From: Lyophyllum atratum
Lineage: Eukaryota; Basidiomycota; Agaricomycetes; Agaricales; Lyophyllaceae
Reading direction: 5' to 3'
Assembly (NCBI GenBank): GCA_014905825.1
Contig: JACGCN010000001.1
Span: forward strand, 3,410,001-3,474,000
Length of the DNA: 64,000 nt
In this document: positions 55,089-64,000 of the stretch, in pieces
Numbering within the stretch: position 1 is the first letter of the stretch
How the letters are laid out: each line of letters opens with the position of its first letter
Made by a program: the position numbers and the translations under genes
Notes under the pieces: generated by a model
The model's database searches: none
The model's input: only the letters and a program-made list of their open reading frames with translations
What the model was told of the DNA's origin: nothing

Positions 55089-58087
55089 ATGGCAGTCCCT
55101 CTTGGTACGACCGAAGCTCAAGACAGCGTGCGTTCTTACGGTTTAGACAGTTTCTATGCTAACTTTCGTTCAGTTTCAAAAATGCGCGTTCGATTGGACC
55201 TCTATACACTTCTGGACCCGTAGCCATCACATTGGATGGGAACAAAATTGTAACATGCGTCTCTGAGGACATACTTTTGACAAATGTCTCCACCGGAGTT
55301 GAAATCTGCCGCTTTGCCAGTGTGAGTTTCTGCAGTTCATATTTCTCTCAAGCTACATCCAGGATATAGGACACGCAAGCGATCAACTCGCTCTGTATAT
55401 CACCTTCATCGGCCCATCTTTTAGTCTTTACGGCATCCCTCTCCCTCCGTATCTTCGAGATCCCGACATCTTCTACGCCTTTAAAGAAGCTGGTTCATCC
55501 TATCCGGGTGGTATCTCGAGCACACGACGCCCCAGTACACGTCTGCAGGACCGATCCCACTTCGACCTATCTCGCTTCTGGATCTGCCGACGGCGTTGTA
55601 AAAGTCTGGGACATTCGACATGGATATGTCACTCACGTTTTCAAAGGACATGGTGGTGTTGTGAGTGCCCTGGCATTCAATTATCCTCAGGACATATCTT
55701 CCGTAACCCAAGAACAAAAAATGCGCTTGATTACGGCCTCTGTGGATACTCGTATCAGGATATTTGACTTATCTGCGACGTCAAACTCTGCTGGTGGTGG
55801 AAAGCCAGAGGCTGTTCTAGAAGGTCACTACTCGGTTCCAAGAGCACTCGATGTGTCACTGGATGGCAAATGGCTTGTCAGTGGTGGACGGGACTCCGTC
55901 GTTCTTGTGTGGGACCTCTCTTCTAAGCCAAATACCTCGAAATCGAGCGGCGGTAAAGCCAAGGGAAAGGAGAAAGCATTCTCTCCTACCCTCGTAAAGA
56001 CGATTCCCGTGTTGGAGCGAGTCGAGGCCCTCGGTCTTCTTCGACCTGACGAAGATCTCACGGGTTCCACCTCAGGCCCTGATGGCCTTCGTTTCTACAC
56101 AGGTGGAGAGAAAGGAGTCGTCAAGATATGGGATGGGAAAGACGGAAATGTCCTTTTTACTCTCGGCAAGGAACAAATCAAGATTTCTGACGACCAGGAG
56201 GAGCAAAGACAAATAATTGACGTCCTGTATGCATTTCCTTCCGATGTCGCGTTCTTTTATTCTGACAGAATATGAAGGTACCTTCCGTCGATATCAAACG
56301 TCGTCTCCGTCCATGCTGACCAAAACATAATTTTCCACTCCCTCTCGACCCAATGCTTGACACGGCAGCTGATTGGTTACAATGACGAAATAGTTGACGC
56401 GACCTTTCTGTCACCAAAATTCACTTCATCATCTGACGACTCTGCGCAACGCGATTCTCATCTCGCTCTAGCGACAAACTCGTCTCTTATCCTTGTTTAC
56501 GACACGAACTCATTTGACGCTCGCCTTCTGGAAGGTCATGTCGACGTTGTCCTTGCATTAGACCAAGGAATCAATGGGCGGCTTCTTGCCAGCGGCAGCA
56601 AGGACCGTTCTGCTCGATTGTGGGCTCCTCTAGCACGTGTTGGTAACTTGGAGTGGGGTTACGGCTGTGTTGGCATCTGCGAAGGCCACGCACAAAGTGT
56701 CGGTGCCATTGCGCTCTCCAGGAAGGCGGGGAAGCCGGGTGAATTGGAACGTCCCCAATTCATGTTCACTGGAAGCCAGGATCAGACCATAAAAATGTGG
56801 GACTTGTCGGAAGTGCCGCTAATATGCGAGGACGACCAAGTGGAGACCTTGAGGTGTAAAAGTCTGACGACCCATAAGGCCCACGAAAAAGACATCAATG
56901 CGCTGGATATCTCGCCGAACGACAAGCTACTTGTCTCCGGTTCTCAAGATCGAACAGTAAAGATCTATGCCATCGAATACACTGCTGGGTTTGCGGGCAA
57001 GGCTTCGCGTGGGGAGCTCAAGTTGATAGGTACTTGCAGAGGACACAAACGTGGAGTGTGGAGTGTACGATTTGGACGGACCGAGAGAGTCCTGGCTACT
57101 GGAAGTGGAGACAAGACTGTGAAGCTATGGAGCTTGGACGACTTCTCATGTCTGAAAACTTTCGAAGGGCATACCAATTCTGTGCTGAGGGTCGATTTTT
57201 TGAACATGGGGTTACAGGTTGTCAGCGCCGCCTCAGATGGATTGGTGAAATTGTGGGATATCAAGGAGGAAGAGTGCGTGGCGACGCTGGACAATCACGA
57301 GGATAAGGTAGGGTTCTATTTGTTCTGTCCATTCTCATCAGCTGATCGCATTTTATCTCAGGTTTGGGCGCTCGCCGTTAGCACCGACGAGAGACGAATA
57401 GTATCTGGTGCCGCTGATTCTATCGTTACTTTCTGGGAAGACTGCACAGAAGAACAGGATGAACAAAAAGAGCTATCTCGTGCTAACTTAGTGCAAAGGT
57501 AAGTCACCTGTTACTCCCGCTTTCCTAGTCTAACCTAGCTGCCATCCTAGGGAGCAAGACTTCCAGAATTATCTTTCACTCAATGACTATCGGAAGGCCA
57601 TACAGTTAGCTCTAGGCGATGGAGCAACCTGGGCGATTACTTTCCCTCTTCCGAAACATTCAAACGAATGATGTGGACGTCGCGTCCATCACGGGGCGAT
57701 CCTCTGTGGATGAAGTCATCCGAACAATGGGTGGATCTGACCTCGCGAAGCTACTCCACTTCATTCGAGACTGGAACACGAACGCGAAAACAAGCCGAGC
57801 GGCTCAGGGCGTACTGCACGCTATCGTGAAGCTGAGGTCAGCCGACGACATGATGAAGGCGTTCAAGGACAAGCAGGGTGAGGCAGGTTTTTGCCCAAGA
57901 AGAGATGCCTGCAGGGAAGAGTACTTCGGCGTTGAAGGAGCTGGTAGACGCTCTCATTCCTTACACAGAACGTCATCTTTCAAGGATGAATAAGCTGGTA
58001 CAAGAGAGCTATATGGTGGATTACATTCTCGGGGAGATGGATGATGGAATGTTCGACGATATGGATGTAGATATAGTGCCTGTCTGA
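55089..58087 (+). CDS. UTP13: U3 snoRNP protein Utp13 (TBL3), WD40
   Basis: Subunit of the small-subunit processome (UtpB) for 18S rRNA maturation. It has two WD40 propellers: repeats such as STYLASGSADGVVKVWDIRH, GKWLVSGGRDSVVLVWDL, LLASGSKDRSARLWAP, LLVSGSQDRTVKIYA, VLATGSGDKTVKLWSL and VVSAASDGLVKLWDI. The C-terminal Utp13 domain includes EQDFQNYLSLNDYRKAIQLA, RLLSLFRNIQTN and LKELVDALIPYTERHLSRM. Start ATG 55089 gives MAVPLGTTEAQDS; joining it to FKNARSIGPL needs one base removed near 55133. An in-frame TGA at 56273-56275 interrupts the middle; a 44-nt intron (56227-56270) plus an indel could bypass it. The stop lies only 47 bp from the stop of the convergent neighbour. Confidence 0.92.
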
Positions 58088-58134
58088 TATATTCTAGTTC
58101 GTATGCGATTAGGGTCCAAAGCACTGACTCGTGT

Positions 58135-59004
58135 TCAGGGAGCGTCCACAATCCTGCCTAGCCTGCATCCTTGAACCCCGTTGAACAAAAGGACCCAATC
58201 ACCCTGTTTGATGCTGTCCTTCGATAGTTGATTGTCCTTATCCTCGTGGATTCTTCCCTGTTCAAGGAGCCATCGCCTAAGGACACCTGGAAGACAGCCT
58301 GTCGATGCCGAAGGGGTTATCCAATAAGGTGATCGATAGAAGGCGACGTTGAAAATGGAAGTTTCGGTAATGTAATCCTCGGAATTGTACATAAGAACGT
58401 CGGTCAAGTTGGAAGGATCCAAAGTGAGGGGGAGTCGAGCTCGCAAACGCGCGTCGTTATACATTGTGCGATGTGTAGTTTTTGTGGACGTAAAGAGAGA
58501 AGCGGGAGTAGGTTTGGAGTCGACATAGATAGCACGAACAGAGCCGAATAATGAGGCATTGTCAGACAGGGGATTGAAAAACGACGCAGATGTAGGGTCT
58601 GACAGGAATGAAGTGGTCGGGGTTGCAGACGCTGTCAGTTCTCCAGATTCGGAGAGCGAAAGGCGAATCTTGCAAATGAAAATGGTAAACCAGATGCAAA
58701 GCTGAGGTACTGACAAGATCACCTTGAACGCTTGCGATGTATCTCTCTGGTCGTTATAATCTTCCAATGCGCGATGACAGCTGGATTTGAGCGTGTCGTA
58801 TGTTAGAGAAGCCTTGGCTTGGTCCCAGCCATGTTGGTGCGCTGCGTCGATTAAGCGATCGAGGTGGTAGTGGGGCAAGAACAAAAAGCAGGGCCCGTCA
58901 CGATCATTGTTCCATTTGAGCCTCGACAAGAGGGAGTCGTAACGGGTCGAACTCAGCAGTTCATAACGTCCTGGTTGCACAGGAAGAGAAGACATTGATG
59001 CCAC
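58135..59004 (-). CDS. ABZ2: Class IV aminotransferase-fold enzyme, probable 4-amino-4-deoxychorismate lyase
   Basis: PLP enzyme expected to release pyruvate from aminodeoxychorismate and yield p-aminobenzoate for folate. After MASMSSLPVQPGRYELLSST the protein has FLPHYHLDRLIDAAHQHGW. The likely PLP-lysine lies in STKTTHRTMYNDAR. Further class IV motifs are YITETSIFNVAFYR and STGCLPGVLRRWLLEQGRI. A 54-nt in-frame intron (about 58673-58726) separates QAFK from IRLSLSESGEL. The Thr/Ser-rich insert before the Lys motif is typical of fungal members. Alternatives are other class IV enzymes such as branched-chain or D-amino acid transaminases, but the short length and motif pattern favour the lyase. 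Confidence 0.8.
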   Translation of the reverse strand: MASMSSLPVQPGRYELLSSTRYDSLLSRLKWNNDRDGPCFLFLPHYHLDRLIDAAHQHGWDQAKASLTYDTLKSSCHRALEDYNDQRDTSQAFKVILSVPQLCIWFTIFICKIRLSLSESGELTASATPTTSFLSDPTSASFFNPLSDNASLFGSVRAIYVDSKPTPASLFTSTKTTHRTMYNDARLRARLPLTLDPSNLTDVLMYNSEDYITETSIFNVAFYRSPYWITPSASTGCLPGVLRRWLLEQGRIHEDKDNQLSKDSIKQGDWVLLFNGVQGCRLGRIVDAP

Positions 59005-59142
59005 GTGATACGTCCTCTCTCAATCGGTCCTCCAATTTAAAATTACACAAGGTGCCTTTTGCACGCTTTTTGTTCTAAGGAATGTATTATCCAAGCAAGG
59101 ATTGGGTATGTATATGCATAGTTTCCGCCAGTGACCTCCACT

Positions 59143-60707
59143 TTATACCATCTTGTGCCCATAAACATCATCTCCACCATACTTCTCAACAGAGCGTTCT
59201 TCAGGGGAAATTTGCGTGACAGTCTCCTTCTGCACGTGGATTTCATGAAGTGTCTGTCCAGCGGCAGTTTGACTTTGCGTCTGCATGCGGAATGCATTGC
59301 CGGTGATCTAGAATGCAGACTCAGAATCAATATTAGCCATCCCTCGACGACAAGCAGAACGTACATCAGAATCGACATCGACAGTATTAGACATATTTTT
59401 CTTGAGCTCAAGACGAGCATTTAGGGTATCCAACAAAGTCTGCAAAGAAAACGTCAACGAAGGCACTAGATGGAGTAGGCAAAGACGAACGTTGGTGTAG
59501 ATACGACCAATAGGATAGGCAAACATAGCGTAGAAATTTGTGTCCCCGTACAACGTGAAGCTGACTAGATCCCCCACGGCGAAGAGTGAGGAAAATGTAC
59601 CGGTCTGGATAGCGCCACGAATCAGACGATTGATGATGGTGTCTGTCTTGCGGAAACCGGTTCGAGAGCGAGTCAGAACATAGGACAAGACAACTGTTGG
59701 GGACACGTCAATGGGGGTTCAAATGCTGAGTAACAAGAACGGACATGTAATCATCAAGTCAGCACTTGTTTGGAATCCTAGCCAGCAGACGACAAAAGGT
59801 TTCAAAGGCCCAAATTTGGAGACACTGAATAAAGTTTAACAAAAACAAGCCTGTTGGAATTGTTAGAAGCACATACTCGTTGATAACGCCAGACATGACG
59901 CCTGAATAAACTCCAAAGACGAAGCCGACGAAACTCAAGACACCAATGATTACAACGAGGTAGGTCTTTTTAGTCAAAATCAAAACACTTTAATAATAAC
60001 ATGAGTGCAGTGGCGAAGAGAAGAGGTGAACTTGACTTGCCGATGTCCAAGGAAACCCTGTGTGAAGATCGCAGCTACGGCGGTAGCAACAGCAGTGAAA
60101 GGGATTGTCCAACCAACAAATCCAAGAGAGACGGGGTTGTTGTAGTTAGTTACACTGTATAAATCAGTTGAGCACAAGTACATCAACGATCAACGTATGT
60201 ATGCATACCAGGTGTCCCAAGCTGCGTAGACGGCCCTGAGGATAGATGAGTATTGGCTTGATAGCGTAGGATAACGGACAAGAGCGCGACATACACGGCA
60301 CTGTGAATAGTATCTGTAACGAAGAGCGTGCCCACAATGGTCCTGCGATGAGGATAAATTAGCACCTGCAGTAGCCATCTTGCTTCACCATGCTCACCTA
60401 ATCCACAAGGGATCATGGAACTCTAGGGAATCAATGGTCAGCGATACTTCTTTTTAATGCTGCCGATGGCCATGAGGGATGGACGTACTCGCGTTCGCAT
60501 AGACAACAAATTGGTATGTCACGAGGCCATAAAGGTAGGTGTTGACTGCCTCCGTCGTAAGGTTAAACAACAGGCGGAACATATCATGAATACGTACAGA
60601 ATATTCCAAGCAGAAGAACACCTGCGGTGAGGAAAACTGGTTAACAGCGTGTTCATTATCAGGTGACATAGTATTCACGGACCAACTGTTGTGTCGAAAG
60701 CGCCCAT
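59143..60707 (-). CDS. Multi-pass membrane protein of the basidiomycete DUF6534 type
   Basis: Function unknown. The N-terminus MGAFDTTVGP and transmembrane segments such as YLYGLVTYQFVVYAN, TIVGTLFVTDTIHSAVYVAL, VVIIGVLSFVGFVFGVY, YVLLTIPTGLFLLNFIQ and FSSLFAVGDLVSFTLYG fit this large expanded family of Agaricomycetes. The hallmark near the C-terminus, TLLDTLNARLELKK, is present. The short cytoplasmic tail ends VEKYGGDDVYGHKMV. Eight or so introns interrupt it; the exact joint after exon 1 is unclear, and one base may be in excess there. Such genes usually occur in many copies and are thought to be receptor-like; that is speculation. Confidence 0.82.
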
Positions 60708-61500
60708 TGTTGTGGTCAGGCGCTTGGTATCAGTATCAGTGCAGTTGGGGCGGAGGGGGCGAGAATCTACAGTCTCCACATAGCCCTTTTATCCTGCTTG
60801 TGAGAAGCACCTACGTTGCAAGGGTTGTGTGAGTGACAGAAACAAGGGTGATGCTGTGTACATAATATTCATACATCGCCGTCAGGACTTGCTCAGGTTC
60901 ATTTTGGCGTCCAGGACCCACAAACCCAAGCGAAGATTTTTGACCCCAGATTCGAGCCCAATTCCACATCAAGAAGTCCAGGCGCCCACAAGTCGGCCCG
61001 TGCAGCGGTAAACTCAATACGCTGGTGAGATTTATTCATGACAGGGTCCTGCCTTTTATATTCTGCCTCCGAGGGTAACGCATGTCGGCAGGGTTCTTCG
61101 TTGCCCTCCGAGGCTCCGCCGTCCTCCGTCGTCCTCTAAAGTGGTTTCTTGTGGGCTCTCGCGATTGATCACCTCCGTCCTTTCCCAGAGTGATGATAGT
61201 AGATCATTCGGTTCTTCCATATCAGTGATTTGTGCTGACTGCCGAAAAGACAACCTCCAGGTCCCCGTCTGCTCCCGGCGGACCAACTGCTTCTAGTTAG
61301 ATTTGGATTTTCTTCTTGCGACAGCTAGGGTGTACTTGCCCTACAACTTTAGCGATAATCGGAACCAATGGCACGATTGTGTTGGTAAACCAAACGACAC
61401 AAGTAACAGTGTTCATCGATAACGTTCATCCGTCCTGGAGTCGACGACATGGAGCGAGTACATAAGTATTCCACTGGTCGTTGTCCTTGCCTAAAACACA
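60708..61500. promoter_or_regulatory. Divergent intergenic region (DUF6534 gene / O-methyltransferase)
   Basis: About 790 bp between opposite start codons. Short frames on both strands lack motifs. I see no repeat or RNA gene. Confidence 0.4.
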
Positions 61501-63437
61501 ATGTCTCTCTCCGAAATCACCAGCCTTCAGAACACTCTCAATAGCGCTCTTGATATTTTCAAGGCAGAATTGGCTGCCCAGAATGTATTAGAGCCTTCTT
61601 TGAATACTTCGAAAGCTCATCCCATCGACGATATCGCCTATCTTCCGACCCCAGCCATGTTTGAAGCCCGTAGAACTGCTTTGGCTAGCCTGGTAAGGCC
61701 TTCTCCAGCGCCTCCTACCTAACAACTTTGTTCAGACCGTCTCCCAGGGATTGCTCAAGTCCCTTGTCCAATCGCCTTACGATGCCCTTGCTGCCAATAC
61801 CTTCATGTCCCTTGAATCTGCCAGCGTTCGTCTTGCCGCGGAGATCGATCTTGCCACCGTCCTGGGAGACTCAGAAGACGGGCTCAACGTCGATATAATC
61901 GCCGAGAAGACCGGCGTCGACGGTTTAAAACTTGGTGAGCGCTTTATTCCGGTTCGCCCATCGTACGAAGTCTAACTTGTCCAAAAGAACGCGCTCTTCG
62001 TCTCCTTGTATGCCAGGGCTGGTTCCGGGAACCGAGGCACGGCTTTTTTGCCAATAACCGACTGAGTAACATCATCAAGAAAGATCAGCCTGGCTTCCAC
62101 CTGGCCACTTATATGTGCGTCATTCGGGAATCATACGTTGAGCGGTACTGAGTGCTAGTGCAGGAATAATCTCTTCAATAAGGTCACTGTCAAGTTTTCA
62201 GAAATGGTTAACCACCCCGATCCGGAATTTAGGAAGAGCAATGATCCTCTCCATACCGCTTTCCAACTCTCGCACAATACCAATGTCTCATTCTTTGGTG
62301 CCGATGGATGGCTCACCAAAGATCGAGAAGAGGCGATCAAGTTCGGCTTGTCGTCTGTATGCCGCACTTCGTGGATAGCACACCTCCACTGACATCTCAT
62401 TATAGTATAGGTGCCGTTGGACCTACCTCAGATCCTGGCGTGGCCGCAGATTTCCCTTGGGCTGAGTTCGCGAAAGGAAAAGACGCGATCGTCGATGTCG
62501 GCGGTGGGCAGGGAACCCTCTGCTGTTCGCTTGCCAACAAGTAAGTATCTACCTCGAGGACCGTCACCTGGTCTTGATACACCATCGTCAGGTACCCTGA
62601 AATCAAGCAATTCATCGTCCAGGACCTTCCCGAGACTAGAGAAGCTGCGGAATCCTTCATTGCACTAAAGGGTCTATCAGATAAGGTCAAGTTTGAGGCT
62701 CAGGACTTCTTCAAGCCGCAAAGACGCCAAGGGAAATATGTATTCGTCATGCAACGAGGTATTTTCCCCTGTACCTGGCAAAATACGCACCCTTTGCCTA
62801 ACACATGAATCTTTTAGTCTTGCACGACTGGAGCACAGAAGAGGGTAAGCAAGAACAGGATGTTCTTACCGTTTGTTCTGATCGCTGTAAAATCATTCAG
62901 GCGCAAGAATGCTTCGCCACATACGAGATGTCCTTAACGAAGATGTCAGACCGTCCTTTGGACTTCCTTTTTCACAGTGCCAAACCAGTTCTGATTCCTT
63001 TAACATTTTTAGAGCTGTCTCCTGATCATAGACACGATCATACAGCCAGGAGTCCTGTCATGCACGGGCCCCGCCCTTTCGGATTCACTTGCCAAATCGA
63101 ACAAGAACTCATACGAGCCTGTGCCCCCACCTGAATTCATCCCTGCCGATTTTGGTGATGCGAGTCGCCTACAGCACCAGATCAATGTGGCCCTGACCGC
63201 TCTGTGTAACTGTGGGTGTCCTTTTCTTTTTGGAATGTTGTGCCTGTCGTGCTAAGGAACACCACTAGCCTTTGAGCGTACATTGCCGCAGCTGGAGGCG
63301 ATGGTCGAATTGGGTGGCCTCAAAATCAAGAAGGTGAACGCCACCAGGTTTGTCCCTTGAGCCTTTATCGATGGATATGCATTGACATTTTTGCGGTTAG
63401 AGGTTGGGCATCTATCACAGAAGTTGTGATAGCTTGA
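61501..63437 (+). CDS. SAM-dependent O-methyltransferase, family 2 (COMT-like)
   Basis: Transfers a methyl group to a hydroxyl of a small molecule, probably a secondary metabolite. Start MSLSEITSLQNTLNSALDIF. The N-terminal dimerisation/winged-helix part includes SASVRLAAEIDLATVLGD and QGWFREPRHGFFANNRLS. The SAM site is AIVDVGGGQGTLC, followed by YPEIKQFIVQDLPET and KVKFEAQDFFKPQ. The catalytic His sits in VLHDWSTEEGARMLRHI. The end reads PQLEAMVELGGLKIKKVNAT and, after an intron, RGWASITEVVIA. Six to eight introns are present. The model between 62960 and 63050 (after NEDVRPSFG) is uncertain because the frame passes a likely splice site. The substrate cannot be told from sequence. Confidence 0.85.
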
Positions 63438-64000
63438 AGGATTTCTCTCGCTCCACCTCCATAGGTCTAATCACTCGCTGTCTGTACCATCGATAGGACT
63501 TAGATCACGCTGCATCACACTCATGACTGAATGGAGACTTCGATTACAAGTAGAATTCATCTCAGACTGGCAACGTCTCCTTTTTCAGCCTTTCGGTCTT
63601 TCTTTTGAGAACCTGGTTCAATCATAAGGGTGTAGAAGTTTGCGCGAACGCATGTTGTTTTACGGACCTGGATCAAATGGTTGGCTGGTGCTTCTCCCCA
63701 GATTTACCTCAGGTTCAACTTCCGTGTGTGACCGAAAAAATCATTGGCGAGCATCTACGTTAACGTCGTTGCACTGTTGCAGAGCTCAGAAGACAGCAAC
63801 CGCTTCGCCTGAGGGTTCGTCAATCGCTACAGGTTTTTTTTGGTCTCGGTAACTGCATAAGGAACAAGTTGATGCCGACGCATCGCACGATAAAGAACGT
63901 CTATCAGGGCCGCCTTTCGCTCTCCAAGGCCGGCCGTACCTAAAAAACCTACATACGAGACGACAATATGTGGTGTTTGCTTTCAGGTGTCAGAGTGGGC
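63438..64000. other. Right-end region without recognisable gene
   Basis: About 560 bp downstream of the O-methyltransferase stop. No conserved protein, RNA gene or repeat is seen; the next gene may begin beyond the window. Confidence 0.35.

Noticed and set aside
1..64000. Transposable element, CRISPR array, secondary-metabolite cluster or viral insertion
   Set aside because: No transposase, reverse transcriptase, long terminal or inverted repeat, spaced repeats, PKS/NRPS/terpene synthase or viral gene seen. One O-methyltransferase and one ABC transporter 47 kb apart do not make a cluster.
1..64000. tRNA or rRNA genes
   Set aside because: I looked for T-loop-like GTTCGANNC with a matching acceptor stem and found none I could support; a tRNAscan search would settle it.

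Overview
The window is nuclear DNA from a filamentous basidiomycete, most likely an Agaricomycete. Genes are dense and lie on both strands. Nearly every gene is cut by 45-65 nt GT-AG introns. Family content fits as well: a DUF6534-type membrane protein, a polyporopepsin-like aspartic protease, a fused MoaA-MoaC gene and fungal Zn2Cys6 regulators. I see no transposon, rRNA, convincing tRNA, CRISPR or viral element. The species cannot be named from the sequence alone.

Layout. 0-9 kb: the 3' two thirds of a class I myosin, an unrecognised Ser/Pro-rich protein, riboflavin synthase and a GNAT acetyltransferase on a shared promoter, a 77-residue membrane protein, and a single-pass membrane protein. 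8.4-14.3 kb: a full-length ABCC-type ABC transporter. 15-22 kb: a RING-H2 E3 ligase, a secreted aspartic protease and a DUF89/ARMT1 phosphatase. 22.6-33.3 kb: a giant coiled-coil protein, then two SNARE-related genes in tandem (Sro7/tomosyn and Gos1). 33.3-40 kb: a TatD hydrolase and TRM5 on a shared promoter, then a calcium-regulated mitochondrial aspartate/glutamate carrier. 40-44.3 kb: a modular Thr-rich secreted protein and a TXNDC17-like thioredoxin. 44.5-49.2 kb: MOCS1 and proteasome subunit beta-3 on a shared promoter, then a NIPSNAP protein. 49.4-55 kb: a Zn2Cys6 regulator and a forkhead regulator in tandem. 55-64 kb: UTP13, an aminodeoxychorismate lyase-like enzyme, a DUF6534 membrane protein and an O-methyltransferase.

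Most genes are housekeeping genes with no shared pathway, so this is not a biosynthetic cluster. Two observations stand out. The aspartate/glutamate carrier reads correctly through its first carrier signature only if two consecutive 5-nt microexons are spliced in. Also, at least a dozen well-conserved genes need single-base corrections to stay in frame; these are mostly one extra base, plus losses in G or C runs. Together this points to residual assembly indels rather than pseudogenes, and gene models built from ORFs alone will be broken here.

Exon boundaries were inferred by eye from splice consensus plus family conservation. CDS coordinates give start codon to stop codon including introns.
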